NCBI RefSeq assembly: GCF_039542905.1
Contig: NZ_BAABIS010000001.1
Coordinates: 1,550,001 to 1,614,000 of the forward strand
Origin: Kitasatospora terrestris
GTDB lineage: Bacteria > Actinomycetota > Actinomycetes > Streptomycetales > Streptomycetaceae
Length of the DNA stretch: 64,000 nucleotides
Direction of reading: 5' to 3'
This document shows, piece by piece, positions 1 through 8,392 of the stretch (position 1 is its first letter; each line of letters starts with the position of its first letter). A program made the translations under genes and the position numbers. Below the pieces are notes generated by a model. That model was not told where the DNA came from. It worked only from the letters and a program-made list of their open reading frames with translations, and did not search any database.

Positions 1-2
1 TC

Positions 3-611
3 GGCCTGATCAAGGTCCTGGAGATGGGCGGGTTCCAGGTCGTCGCCGAAGCCGGCGATGCGGAGGGGCTGTTGGCGGCGGTGGCGGAGCACCGGCCCGA
101 ACTCGCCCTGATCGACGTCCGGATGCCGCCCGGCTTCACCGACGAGGGGGTGCGAGCGGCGATGGAGATCCGCCGGCGCCGGCCGGGGACGGCGGTGGTG
201 CTGCTGTCGCAGTACGTGGAGGAGCGGTACGCGGCTGACCTGCTCTCGGCGAACACCAGTGGTGTGGGCTACCTGCTCAAGCAGCGGGTAGCCGATGTCG
301 CCGACTTCGTGGCGGCGGTCCGGCGGGTGGCGGACGGGGGCACGGCCCTGGACCCGCAGGTCGTCGCCCAGTTGCTGTTGCGGCGCGACAGCGACCCGCT
401 CGCCCGGCTGACCCCCCGCGAACGGGAGGTGCTCGGCCTGATGGCCGAGGGGCGCTCCAATGCCGGCATCGCGCAGGCACTGGTGGTCAGTGAGAGCGCC
501 GTGGCGAAGCACATCAACAACATCTTTCCCAAGCTCGACCTGCCCGTGGTCGACGTGGACCACCGCCGCGTCCTGGCCGTGCTGCGGTTCCTCGGCGCGT
601 CCCGGGCCTGA
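3..611 (+). CDS. NarL/LuxR-type response regulator, 5' end outside the window
   Basis: The reading frame is open from base 3, so the true start and the N-terminal part of the receiver domain lie upstream. The visible protein has the phospho-acceptor region (LIDVRMPP, with the Asp), a receiver C-terminal half with the conserved Lys in YLLKQRV, and a C-terminal LuxR helix-turn-helix beginning LTPREREVLGLMAEG and ending near HINNIFPKL. This is the usual plan of a two-component regulator that binds DNA when phosphorylated. The partner kinase is probably upstream and is not visible. The gene ends 34 bp before the convergent gene at 645. Family assignment is firm; the target is unknown. Confidence 0.93.
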   Translation, partial: GLIKVLEMGGFQVVAEAGDAEGLLAAVAEHRPELALIDVRMPPGFTDEGVRAAMEIRRRRPGTAVVLLSQYVEERYAADLLSANTSGVGYLLKQRVADVADFVAAVRRVADGGTALDPQVVAQLLLRRDSDPLARLTPREREVLGLMAEGRSNAGIAQALVVSESAVAKHINNIFPKLDLPVVDVDHRRVLAVLRFLGASRA

Positions 612-644
612 CCTTCCCGGCCGTGATCACGCTCCGCGGCTGGA

Positions 645-1088
645 TCACCGGTCCGCGAGGAGCCGCACGGCCGTCAGATACCCGCCCGGGGAGCGCTCCG
701 CGTGCCACCGGACGGCCGGGTGCGGGTCCGGGCCCAGCGCGTCCAGCACCTCGGCCGCCGGGTACCCGAACACGTCGATGCCGCGCAGCACCACCGGCAC
801 GGCGGCCGGCCCAACGGGCACCGCCGGGCAGCGGCGCAGCTCCACGCCCGCGAAGCCGCCCCGGTCACGCCCGGTGCGGCCCAGCCGGTCGGCGGTGTCG
901 CCGTACGCGTGCAGCTCCACGCCCTCGTACCGTGCGCCGAACGCCCACCCCGCCCCGCAGACCCACCCCTCCCGCACGTCCGCCAGCGTCGCCACGGCCC
1001 ACTGCGCCGCCCGCTCGGACGCGCCGAACCGCACCACCCCCGCGCCCCGCGGCAGGCCGAGCCCCGTCCCCGGCAGCAGCTCGAACAT
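645..1088 (-). CDS. Conserved-looking hypothetical protein, 147 aa
   Basis: I do not recognise this protein. It is soluble, with no signal peptide or membrane helix, and is rich in Trp and aromatic residues in its middle third. The start is supported by a good ribosome site (GGGAGG, 6 nt before ATG). It follows the gene at 1104-1397 by 15 bp on the same strand, so the two are probably co-transcribed. Codon use is normal for the window. It could be an enzyme-inhibitor or immunity-type small protein, but nothing in the sequence settles that. Confidence 0.6.
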   Translation of the reverse strand: MFELLPGTGLGLPRGAGVVRFGASERAAQWAVATLADVREGWVCGAGWAFGARYEGVELHAYGDTADRLGRTGRDRGGFAGVELRRCPAVPVGPAAVPVVLRGIDVFGYPAAEVLDALGPDPHPAVRWHAERSPGGYLTAVRLLADR

Positions 1089-1103
1089 CCCCCGCCTCCC
1101 CCG

Positions 1104-1397
1104 TCAGCGGAGCGCGGCCCTCAGCCGCCGCACCTCGGCCAGCAGTCGCGGGACGTCCTCGCGGGCGCCGGCGACGAAGTCCAGGTCGGCGTCCAACTGC
1201 GCGTCGGGGCTGCGGACTTCCCGCTGGCCGATGAACCTCGTCCAGTAGATCTCGTCGTCCACCCCGGTCCCAACCGGATCCACCAGGAGGCAACTCCCCC
1301 CACCGGTGGCACCCCGGGTCTCCAGCACCGGCACCCACGGTCCGGGTGTGGCCCTCGCCGCACGCTCCTCGATCTCGTCGAGCTGCTCGTCGGTCAT
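1104..1397 (-). CDS. Small hypothetical protein with ATPGPW motif, 97 aa
   Basis: The protein starts with an acidic helix (TDEQLDEIEERAARATPGPW) and ends with a second helix of the form DFVAGAREDVPRLLAEVRRL. This pairing of an ATPGPW segment and an AREDVP..LL.EV..LR tail is common in small actinobacterial and phage-derived proteins of unknown role. I placed the start at 1397 (ATG, preceded by a weak GGACGAG). An upstream in-frame ATG at 1415 is possible, and a still longer reading to 1526 would overlap the ligase start. It probably forms an operon with the gene at 645-1088 and is divergent from the DNA ligase. Confidence 0.55.
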   Translation of the reverse strand: MTDEQLDEIEERAARATPGPWVPVLETRGATGGGSCLLVDPVGTGVDDEIYWTRFIGQREVRSPDAQLDADLDFVAGAREDVPRLLAEVRRLRAALR

Positions 1398-1515
1398 GAT
1401 CTCGTCCGTCCCCATGGTCGGATGATCCAACCGATCGGGCGGCGAGTCCAGACGCCGCCGGGAAGGGAACGTGCCGTCGGCCCGGATGTCAGTGCGGGTC
1501 GGGATGATGGTGACC

Positions 1516-3573
1516 ATGAAGGACATCGCCGCAGAGCTCTCCCCCGCCGATTACGCCGGCGCCGTCGCGACCGCCGTCCAGGCGGCCGCCGCGTACTACA
1601 CCGACGGCAGCACGCCGCTCGGCGACGACGAGTACGACGCCCTGGTGCGCGCCATCGCGACGTACGAGGAGGCCAACCCCGACCAGGTGCTGCCCGACTC
1701 CCCGACGGGGAAGGTCGCCGGTGGCGCGGTCGGCGGCGACGTGCCGCACTCGGTGCCGATGCTCTCGCTGGACAACGTGTTCAGCGCCGAGGAGCTCACC
1801 GAGTGGGCGGCCGGCCTGGAGCGCCGGATCGGCCGCCCGGTCGACGGCTGGTGCGTGGAGCCCAAGCTCGACGGCCTCGCGGTCGCCGCCCGCTACAGCG
1901 GGGGCCGGCTGCGGCAGATCCTGACCCGCGGCGACGGCCTCGCCGGCGAGGACATCTCGCACTCCGCCGACGCCGTCCTCGGCCTGCCCGCCACCCTCAC
2001 CGAGCCGCTCGACGTCGAGCTGCGCGGCGAAGTGCTGCTGACCACCGAGCAGTTCGACCGCGCCAACGAGGTCCGCACCGAGCACGGCCACACCCCGTTC
2101 GCGCACCCGCGCAGCGGGGCCGCCGGCACCCTGCGCGCCAAGGACCGGGCGTACCGCGTCGAGCTCACCTTCTTCGCGTACGACGCCATCGGCCTCGGCG
2201 ACGACCTCGCCCACAGCGCCCTGCTGGAGCGGCTCGGCGCGCTCGGCGCCAACACCGCCGCCACCACCGCGGCCCACCCGCTGCGCTGCGGGACGCTGGA
2301 GCAGGCGCAGCAGCGCATCGACGAGATCGCCGCCCTGCGCGCCGCCCTCCCCTTCGGCATCGACGGCGTCGTGGTGAAGGCCGACTCCGCCACCGACCAG
2401 CACGACGCCGGTTCGGGCTCGCGCGCGCCGCGCTGGGCGGTGGCCCGCAAGCTGGCCGCCGAGCACAAGGTCACCCGCCTGCTCGACGTCGAGTGGAACG
2501 TCGGCCGCACCGGCATCATCGCGCCGCGCGCCGTCCTCGAGCCGGTCGTGATCGACGGCGTCACCGTCACCTACGCCACGCTCCACAACCCGGCCGACAT
2601 CACCCGCCGCGGCCTGATGATCGGCGACCAGGTGTTCGTCTACCGCGCGGGCGACGTCATCCCGCGCGTCGAGGCGCCGCTCGTCGACCAGCGCACCGGC
2701 GCCGAGACCCCGATCGCCTTCCCCGAGGCCTGCCCGCGCTGCGGCGACGCGATCGACTCCAGCGAGCAGCGCTGGCGCTGCGTCCGCGGCCGCAACTGCC
2801 AGGTGCTGGCGGCCGTGGTGTACGCCGCGGGCCGCGACCAGCTCGACATCGAGGGCCTCGGCGGCACCCGCGCCGCCCAGCTGGTCGACGCGGGCCTGGT
2901 CCACGACATCGCCGACCTCTTCGCGCTCACCCGCGAGCAACTGCTCGCCCTGGAACGGATGGGCGACACCAGCACCGACAACCTGCTCGCCGCCCTCGAG
3001 ACGGCCCGGCGCCAGCCGCTCAACCGGGTGTTCTGCGCCCTGGGCGTGCGCGGCACCGGCCGCACCATGTCCCGCCGGATCGCCGCCCACTTCGGGTCGA
3101 TGGCCGCCATCCGCGCCGCCGACGCCGAGACCCTGGCGCAGGTCGACGGCATCGGCACCGAGAAGGCCCGCGTCATCGCCGCCGAGCTGGCCGAGCTCGC
3201 CCCGCTGCTGGACAAGCTGGCCGCCCAGGACGTCGGCACCGCCGTGACCGAGGTGGCGTCCCCCGCCGCCGACGTGGCCGAGGGTTCCGACGGCGGGGCC
3301 GGACAGCCCCCGGCCGGCGCCCTCACGGGCAAGGTCGTCGTCGTCACCGGCGCCATGACCGGCCCGCTCGCCGCGCTCTCCCGCAACGAGATGAACGAGC
3401 TCGTCGAGCGCGCCGGTGGCAAGGCCTCCTCGTCCGTCTCCAAGAAGACCAGCCTCCTGGTCGCCGGGGACACCACCAGCAGCAAGTACAAGAAGGCGAC
3501 CGAGCTCGACATCCAGATCCTCACCCCCGACGAGTTCGCCGACCTCGTCGCCGCCCACCTCCCGACCGCCTGA
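1516..3573 (+). CDS. ligA: NAD+-dependent DNA ligase LigA-type
   Basis: Seals nicked DNA using NAD+, through a ligase-AMP intermediate. The adenylation motif KLDG places the active lysine at about residue 117. An OB fold follows, then a four-cysteine zinc finger (CPRCG at about 406, last Cys near 428), helix-hairpin-helix repeats, and a C-terminal BRCT domain from about 606 to the end (685 aa). The N-terminal NAD-binding domain is present (DDEYDALV). I chose ATG 1516; ATGs at 1504 and 1507 or further upstream are possible. The BRCT start ([15 protein letters not shown]) differs from the usual version. Streptomycetes often carry a second ligA-like gene, and this context (no replication neighbours) suggests an accessory copy. 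That is inference. Confidence 0.93.
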   Translation: MKDIAAELSPADYAGAVATAVQAAAAYYTDGSTPLGDDEYDALVRAIATYEEANPDQVLPDSPTGKVAGGAVGGDVPHSVPMLSLDNVFSAEELTEWAAGLERRIGRPVDGWCVEPKLDGLAVAARYSGGRLRQILTRGDGLAGEDISHSADAVLGLPATLTEPLDVELRGEVLLTTEQFDRANEVRTEHGHTPFAHPRSGAAGTLRAKDRAYRVELTFFAYDAIGLGDDLAHSALLERLGALGANTAATTAAHPLRCGTLEQAQQRIDEIAALRAALPFGIDGVVVKADSATDQHDAGSGSRAPRWAVARKLAAEHKVTRLLDVEWNVGRTGIIAPRAVLEPVVIDGVTVTYATLHNPADITRRGLMIGDQVFVYRAGDVIPRVEAPLVDQRTGAETPIAFPEACPRCGDAIDSSEQRWRCVRGRNCQVLAAVVYAAGRDQLDIEGLGGTRAAQLVDAGLVHDIADLFALTREQLLALERMGDTSTDNLLAALETARRQPLNRVFCALGVRGTGRTMSRRIAAHFGSMAAIRAADAETLAQVDGIGTEKARVIAAELAELAPLLDKLAAQDVGTAVTEVASPAADVAEGSDGGAGQPPAGALTGKVVVVTGAMTGPLAALSRNEMNELVERAGGKASSSVSKKTSLLVAGDTTSSKYKKATELDIQILTPDEFADLVAAHLPTA

Positions 3574-3615
3574 CCCGACCGCCTGACCCGGTCGGCAGCA
3601 GCGAACGGCAGTACC

Positions 3616-3657
3616 GAACGGCGGATGCCCGAGGATCGCCTCGGGCATCCGCCGTTC
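3616..3657 (+). terminator. Strong stem-loop terminator after ligA
   Basis: A perfect 19-bp inverted repeat (arms 3616-3634 and 3639-3657) with a 4-nt loop, 42 bp after the ligase stop codon. There is no U-tract, which is normal for high-GC actinobacteria. Confidence 0.85.
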
Positions 3658-3706
3658 CGCGTACCCGGCCCGGCCACGCCGGAGGCGCAGCGGCTCCGCA
3701 ACCCCA

Positions 3707-3745
3707 TGGCACACAGGTGGCGCCACTCGACGCCACGTGGTGCCA
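3707..3745. promoter_or_regulatory. Upstream group of operator-like octamers
   Basis: Four 8-bp boxes related to TGGCGCCA start at 3707 (TGGCACAC), 3718 (TGGCGCCA), 3728 (CGACGCCA) and 3738 (TGGTGCCA), spaced 10-11 bp. They lie 160-200 bp before the ribbon-helix-helix gene at 3905 and match the boxes next to its start. This looks like a second docking site for the same protein. Confidence 0.5.
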
Positions 3746-3830
3746 CGCGGCGCTGCCCAGGCCCCGGATCGGACCACGACACGCCCGCGCCACCACCATC
3801 CATCACGACGTTTCCGCAGCTCAGGCCGGT

Positions 3831-3905
3831 AGGCGCCACACTGGCACCCTGCATGACGCCACCCACTCTTGCACATGGCGCCATTGTGGTGCCATGATGG
3901 CGTCA
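3831..3905 (+). promoter_or_regulatory. Tandem 11-bp-spaced operator array over the start of the RHH gene
   Basis: Boxes TGGCGCCA (3876), TGGTGCCA (3887) and TGGCGTCA (3898) recur at exactly 11 bp, and the last one overlaps the ATG at 3905. Upstream and in near phase are AGGCGCCA (3831), TGGCACCC (3842) and TGACGCCA (3854). One box per helical turn is how ribbon-helix-helix repressors such as MetJ and Arc stack on DNA, and the next gene encodes such a protein. Autoregulation is inferred. Confidence 0.65.
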
Positions 3906-4414
3906 TGGACCTCACCCCGTATGTCGACAACCTCCGCCGCGAACTCGCGGTGGCCGCCGAGGCCGGCGGGGACGACGCCCGCCGGCTGGCCGAGCGGCTC
4001 ACCGCCCCGCTGGAGTCGGCGACCCGGCTGACCATGCTGAACGTGCTCTCGGCCGCGATGGCGGAGATCACCCGCGAGCTGGCACCCGGTTCGGTCGACG
4101 TGCGGCTGCGCGGGCTGGACCCGGACTTCGTGGTGACGCTGCCGCCCGCGGGCACCGGCGCCGCCGAGGAGGCCGCCCCGCCCGTGGAGACGGCCAAGGC
4201 GTACGCCGACAGCGACGAGGGCGGCACCGCCCGGGTCAACCTGCGGCTGCCCGCCCAGCTGAAGGCGCGCGCCGAGGAGGCCGCGAGTCGCGAGGGCCTG
4301 TCGGTCAACGCGTGGCTGGTGCGCGCCGTGTCCGCCGCGGTCGACGGCACGCAGCCGCGGCCGGCGGAGCGGATCAACACCGTCGGCCAGAGCTTCACCG
4401 GCTGGGTGCGCTAG
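3905..4414 (+). CDS. HicB/Arc-like ribbon-helix-helix regulator
   Basis: A 169-aa protein. The C-terminal part (about residues 106-150) has the ribbon-helix-helix pattern: a beta strand RVNLRLP, then LKARAEEAASREGLSVNAWLVRAV. The N-terminal 100 residues (starting MDLTPYVDNLRREL) form a separate, mostly helical domain. ATG 3905 fits homologues best; an in-frame ATG at 3869 is also possible but would sit inside the operator array. The gene leads an apparent operon with a DUF4097 protein and an ABC exporter. Proteins of this type are often labelled HicB-family antitoxins, but there is no HicA toxin here, so a plain transcription factor for the operon is more likely. Confidence 0.8.
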   Translation: MDLTPYVDNLRRELAVAAEAGGDDARRLAERLTAPLESATRLTMLNVLSAAMAEITRELAPGSVDVRLRGLDPDFVVTLPPAGTGAAEEAAPPVETAKAYADSDEGGTARVNLRLPAQLKARAEEAASREGLSVNAWLVRAVSAAVDGTQPRPAERINTVGQSFTGWVR

Positions 4415-4511
4415 CCCACCGGGCCCCGCGCCCCCGCCTCTCTTCACTTCACGTCACGTCCCGCGCCGGGACGATTTCCAGGACCACACGGACCACGAGG
4501 ACGGTACAGCC

Positions 4512-5357
4512 ATGCCTTCTTTCGACACTCCCGAGCCGATCTCGGTCACCGCCGTGGTGGCGGCCGGTTCGATCCGCCTCACCGCCGCCGACCGGTTCGA
4601 CACGGTGGTCGACGTACGGCCGCGCGACCCGAAGCAGGACCGGGACGTACGGACCGCCGAACAGACCGAGGTCACCTTCGCCGGCGGGGTGCTGACGGTG
4701 CGCACGCCCCGGCAGCGCAACCTGATCGGCCGCACCGGCACGGTCGACGTGACGGTCGAACTGCCGGCCGCCTCGCAGGTCGAGGTCACCGGCTCCTGGA
4801 CGCAGGTGATCGGCGAGGGCCGGCTCGGCGAGGTCCGGGTGAAGACCTCGGCAGGCGACGCCCGGCTCGAGACGACCGGGCCGCTGCACCTCACCGCCTC
4901 GCACGGCTCGATCACGGTCGACCGGGTCGAGGGCCTGGCGGAGATCACCACCAGCTCCGGCAGCCTGCGGGTCGGCGCCGTCGACGGCCCGGCGGTGCTG
5001 AAGAACTCGCACGGCTCCACCTCGATCGGCGCCGTCACCGGCGAGCTGCGGGTGAGCGGCGCGAACGGCGACATCACCGTCGGCCGGGCGGGGGCATCGG
5101 TGGTCGCGACGACCGCGCACGGCGCACTGCGGGTCGACGAGGTCGCGCGCGGCGAGGTCCAGCTGGAGACCTCGTACGGCTCGATCGAGGTCGGCGTCCG
5201 GGCCGGGACCGCGGCCTGGCTGGACGTCAGCTCCGGGCAGGGGCAGGTCCGCAACTCGCTCACCGGGGCCGGCGCGCCGGAGCAGGGCGAGGACACCGTC
5301 AAGGTCCGCGCCCGGACGCGCTACGGCAACATCGACGTCCGCCGCGCCCGCGCCTGA
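4512..5357 (+). CDS. DUF4097 beta-strand repeat protein
   Basis: A 281-aa protein made almost wholly of short beta-strand repeats of the form G.I.V....G.A.. (for example LRVGAVDGPAVLKNSHGSTS), the hallmark of the DUF4097/DUF4098 right-handed beta-helix-like family. There is no signal peptide and no membrane helix, so it is predicted cytoplasmic. It lies 97 bp after the regulator gene and 124 bp before the ABC ATPase, and this gene order recurs in streptomycetes as far as I recall. Its biochemical role is not established. A site GAGGACGG stands 7 nt before the ATG. Confidence 0.8.
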   Translation: MPSFDTPEPISVTAVVAAGSIRLTAADRFDTVVDVRPRDPKQDRDVRTAEQTEVTFAGGVLTVRTPRQRNLIGRTGTVDVTVELPAASQVEVTGSWTQVIGEGRLGEVRVKTSAGDARLETTGPLHLTASHGSITVDRVEGLAEITTSSGSLRVGAVDGPAVLKNSHGSTSIGAVTGELRVSGANGDITVGRAGASVVATTAHGALRVDEVARGEVQLETSYGSIEVGVRAGTAAWLDVSSGQGQVRNSLTGAGAPEQGEDTVKVRARTRYGNIDVRRARA

Positions 5358-5379
5358 CCCCGCCCGCCCCGCACCTCCC

Positions 5380-5463
5380 CCACCGCCTCCGGCTCACCGC
5401 CGCCGGTTCACCGCCGCCGGTTCACCTCCGCCGGTTCACCTCCGTCAGCCCACCTCCGCCGCC
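5380..5463. repeat. Six 14-nt imperfect tandem repeats
   Basis: Units of consensus YTCACCKCCGCCGG begin at 5380, 5394, 5408, 5422, 5436 and 5450. They fill most of the gap between the DUF4097 gene and the ABC ATPase gene, ending 18 bp before the latter's ATG. Confidence 0.8.
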
Positions 5464-5481
5464 TTCGAACGGGAGGGCCAC

Positions 5482-6537
5482 ATGCCTTCATCTGTCATGC
5501 CCACGCCACGCCAGCCCCACCAGGGCCCGCCCGGCACCGGCAACCCCGCCCCCGCCGCGGTCACCGCCGTCGGCCTGCGCAAGTCGTACGGGGACAAGGT
5601 CGTCCTCGACGGCATCGACCTGCGGATCCCGGCCGGGACCGTGTTCGCCCTGCTCGGCCCGAACGGCGCCGGCAAGACCACCACCGTCCAGATCCTCTCC
5701 ACCTTGATCGCCGCCGACGGCGGCCAGGCCCAGATCGCCGGCCACGACCTGGCCACCGACCCGGACGGGGTCCGCTCCGCGATCGGCGTCACCGGACAGT
5801 TCGCCGCACTCGACAACCTCCTCAGCGCCGAGGAGAACCTGCTCCTGATGGCCGACCTGCTCCGCCTCGGCAAGCGCGAAGGACGGTCCCGCACCAGGGA
5901 GTTGCTCGAACGCTTCGAGATCGCCGACGTCGCCAGGAACCGGGCCGCCACCTTCTCCGGCGGCATGCGACGCCGCCTCGACCTCGCCATGACCCTGGTC
6001 GGCGACCCCCAGGTGATCTTCCTCGACGAACCGACCACCGGACTCGACCCCCGCAGCCGCCGCACCATGTGGGACACCGTCCGCACCCTGGTCGCCGGCG
6101 GCACCACCGTCTTCCTCACCACCCAGTACCTGGAGGAGGCCGACCAGCTCGCCGACCGGATCGCCGTCCTCGACGGCGGCCGGATCGTCGCCGAGGGCAC
6201 CGCCGGCGAGCTGAAGGCCCAGATCCCCGGCAGCCACGTCCGGCTGCGCTTCACCCACTCCACCGAGTACGAGCGCGCCGCCGCGGCCTTCCCCGCCGCC
6301 ACCCGCGACGAGGAGAACCTCGCCCTGCGGATCCCCGGCGACGGCGGACTCGACGCGCTGCGCACCCTCATCGACCGCCTCGACGCCGCCGGCATCCGGG
6401 CCGCCGACCTCTCCGTGCACACCCCCGACCTCGACGACGTCTTCCTCGCCCTCACCGGCCACGGCACCACCGCCCCGCAGCACGCCGCACAGCCCACCAC
6501 CCCGCAGACCGCCCCCACCGAGGAGCCCCAGCGATGA
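5482..6537 (+). CDS. ABC transporter ATP-binding protein, DrrA-like
   Basis: Powers the export of a small molecule, with the permease encoded next. Walker A is GPNGAGKTTT (about residues 60-69), the ABC signature FSGGMRRRLDLAM lies near 158, and Walker B with the D-loop is VIFLDEPTTGLDP near 178-190. A C-terminal extension of about 100 residues, including HTPDLDDVFLALTG, is typical of the daunorubicin-resistance (DrrA) subfamily. The ribosome site GGGAGG stands 6 nt before the ATG. The stop codon overlaps the permease start (ATGA), so the two are translationally coupled. The substrate is unknown. Confidence 0.93.
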   Translation: MPSSVMPTPRQPHQGPPGTGNPAPAAVTAVGLRKSYGDKVVLDGIDLRIPAGTVFALLGPNGAGKTTTVQILSTLIAADGGQAQIAGHDLATDPDGVRSAIGVTGQFAALDNLLSAEENLLLMADLLRLGKREGRSRTRELLERFEIADVARNRAATFSGGMRRRLDLAMTLVGDPQVIFLDEPTTGLDPRSRRTMWDTVRTLVAGGTTVFLTTQYLEEADQLADRIAVLDGGRIVAEGTAGELKAQIPGSHVRLRFTHSTEYERAAAAFPAATRDEENLALRIPGDGGLDALRTLIDRLDAAGIRAADLSVHTPDLDDVFLALTGHGTTAPQHAAQPTTPQTAPTEEPQR

Positions 6538-7316
6538 GCACCCTCGCCCACGCCGTCCACGACTCCCGGACCATGCTGCGGCGCAACATCAAGCACGCCG
6601 TCCGCTACCCGGCCGTCGGCTTCGGCAGCGCCATGATGCCGATCCTGATGCTGCTGCTCTTCGCCTTCGCCTTCGGCGACGCGATCGGCGCAGGCATGGG
6701 CGGCGGCCGCGGCACCTACGTCACCTACCTCACGCCCGGCATCGTCATCATGGGCGTGGCCGCCGGATCCATGTCCACCTCGATCGCGGTCTGCCAGGAC
6801 ATGACCGAGGGCATCATCAACCGCTTCCGCACCATGAACATCACCCGCTCCTCGTTCATGACCGGCCACGTCCTCGGCAGCGTCATCCAGACCATGGTGT
6901 GCATGGTCCCGGTGATCGGCGTCGCCCTCGCGGTCGGCTTCCGCTCCGGCGCCACCCCGCTCGAATGGCTCGCCGCCACCGGCCTGCTCGCGGCCGTCGC
7001 CTTCGCGGTCACCTGGCTGTCCGTCGCCCTCGGCCTGATCTCCAAGACCGTCGAGTCCGCGAGCAACAAGCCCCTGCTCATCCAGTTCCTGCCCTTCCTC
7101 GGCTCGGCGTTCGTCCCGGCCGCGTCCATGGCCCCCGGCCTGCGCTGGTTCGCCGAGAACCAGCCGTTCACACCGATGACCGAGACCCTGCGCGGCCTCC
7201 TCTCCGGCACCCCGATCGGCAACAGCGGCTGGATCTCCCTCGCCTGGTGCGCCGGCATCGCCCTGGTCGGCTACCTCTGGTCCCGCTCGCTCTTCAACAG
7301 CACCAGCCGCCGCTGA
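6534..7316 (+). CDS. ABC-2 type permease, DrrB-like
   Basis: A 260-aa membrane protein with about six hydrophobic segments, forming the channel for the upstream ATPase. The ABC-2 signature region is clear: a TPGIVIMGVA segment, a long loop with EGIINRFRTMNITRSS, and a final region with FTPMTETLRGLL. The start is fixed by the ATGA overlap with the ATPase stop. This operon (regulator, DUF4097, ATPase, permease) resembles a self-regulated drug or lipid exporter. Confidence 0.92.
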   Translation: MSTLAHAVHDSRTMLRRNIKHAVRYPAVGFGSAMMPILMLLLFAFAFGDAIGAGMGGGRGTYVTYLTPGIVIMGVAAGSMSTSIAVCQDMTEGIINRFRTMNITRSSFMTGHVLGSVIQTMVCMVPVIGVALAVGFRSGATPLEWLAATGLLAAVAFAVTWLSVALGLISKTVESASNKPLLIQFLPFLGSAFVPAASMAPGLRWFAENQPFTPMTETLRGLLSGTPIGNSGWISLAWCAGIALVGYLWSRSLFNSTSRR

Positions 7317-7348
7317 AACCTCGCCCCCCGCTGTGGCACGATGCGCGG

Positions 7349-7945
7349 ATGATCACCGACCCCGCCGCCCCACCACCCGTCGTCCCCGCCGGCACCATGG
7401 CCGGCGGGGACCAGCCCGTCCTCCCCCTGCCCGGCCGCGACCTGGTCCTGCGCCCCTGGGCCCCGCACGACGCCCCGGCCCTGCTCGCCGCCGGGAACGA
7501 CTCCGCGATCCGCCACTGGAACCTGTTCTCGGTCCCCGACCTCGCCGACGCCGAACGCCGGATCGCCCGGATGCACCGCCGCTGGCACGAGGAGAGCGCC
7601 GCCCTGTGGGCGATCGCCGACGGCCACCACGCCATCGGACTGATCGGCTGGACCGACATCGACCTGGCCGCCGGCACCGCCGAGATCGTCTACTGGGCCC
7701 TCCCCGCCGCCCGCGGCGGCGGCATCGTCACCGACGCCGTCCGCCGCGCCACCGCCTGGGCCCTCGACGACCTCGGCCTCCACCGCCTCCGGCTCTGCCA
7801 CTCCGTCGCCAACCCCGCCTCCTGCCGCGTCGCCACCAGGACCGGCTACCCCCTGGAGGGCACCATGCGCAGCGCCCTCCACCACGCCGACGGCTGGCAC
7901 GACCAGCACCTCCACGCCCACCTCGCCGGCGACCCCCGCCCCTGA
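7349..7945 (+). CDS. GNAT family N-acetyltransferase, RimJ/RimL-like
   Basis: A 198-aa enzyme expected to transfer an acetyl group from acetyl-CoA to an amine. It follows the RimJ/RimL plan: LRPWAPHDAPALLAAGND at the N terminus, IGLIGWTDI, the acetyl-CoA binding loop in the region ALPAARGGGIVTDAVRRAT, and a C-terminal part with LHRLRLCHSVANPASCRVA. The start ATG 7349 lies 32 bp after the permease stop; no strong ribosome site is visible. It may be read through from the exporter operon, since no terminator is visible between them. The substrate cannot be predicted. Confidence 0.88.
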   Translation: MITDPAAPPPVVPAGTMAGGDQPVLPLPGRDLVLRPWAPHDAPALLAAGNDSAIRHWNLFSVPDLADAERRIARMHRRWHEESAALWAIADGHHAIGLIGWTDIDLAAGTAEIVYWALPAARGGGIVTDAVRRATAWALDDLGLHRLRLCHSVANPASCRVATRTGYPLEGTMRSALHHADGWHDQHLHAHLAGDPRP

Positions 7946-8044
7946 CCGTTCAAGCGCACCTCACCCGCCTCGAGCCACAGCGCCGGTCCTGGCGTGCGCT
8001 GCAGGTGAGTACGGACCGGCTCCTCACAGGGGATGATCACAGCC

Positions 8045-8392
8045 ATGGAGTCCTCCGACCTGACCGACGGCCGCAGGGCGCAACTCGCGGCGCGCCTGCC
8101 GGATGCCCTTGACGAGTTGTCCGGCCCCGTGAGCGGAACGGTCGAACTGCCGCTGCACCTCGCCTGGTCGGGACTTCGCGCGTTCAATCTGGAGAAGCCG
8201 CGGCTGCGCATGGGGCTGTATCGGATCGTCTTGGCCGAGGGAATGCGGGAGGACCTCGTCCGGTTCCTGGACGCAGGCACACTCGTCGCCCAGTGGCCGG
8301 TGCTCCGAACTCTGGTCGGGCCGGCAGTCAGGGACGTGTGGGAGTCCGCTTTCGGCGAGCTCGCAGCAGCCGCGCAATCGGCAGCCGCGTGA
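8045..8392 (+). CDS. Partner protein of an AbiEii-type system (antitoxin-like)
   Basis: A 115-aa soluble helical protein beginning MESSDLTDGRRAQ, with no DNA-binding motif I can name. It is directly followed, after a 1-nt frame offset, by remains of an AbiEii/AbiGii-type nucleotidyltransferase gene. In related genomes, as I recall, this short gene precedes the nucleotidyltransferase, so it is the likely antitoxin or regulator of a two-gene toxin-antitoxin unit. An upstream in-frame ATG at 8033 is possible. The frame is intact although the partner is broken. Confidence 0.6.
   Translation: MESSDLTDGRRAQLAARLPDALDELSGPVSGTVELPLHLAWSGLRAFNLEKPRLRMGLYRIVLAEGMREDLVRFLDAGTLVAQWPVLRTLVGPAVRDVWESAFGELAAAAQSAAA

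Noticed and set aside
702..4031. Very long open frames opposite or across the ligase gene, and similar ones of 600-1100 codons elsewhere (for example 9631-13020, 36725-38563, 42405-44570)
   Set aside because: High GC leaves stops rare in all frames. Their sequences are Arg/Pro/Ala-rich without motifs, and real genes with family motifs occupy part of the same frame or the other strand.
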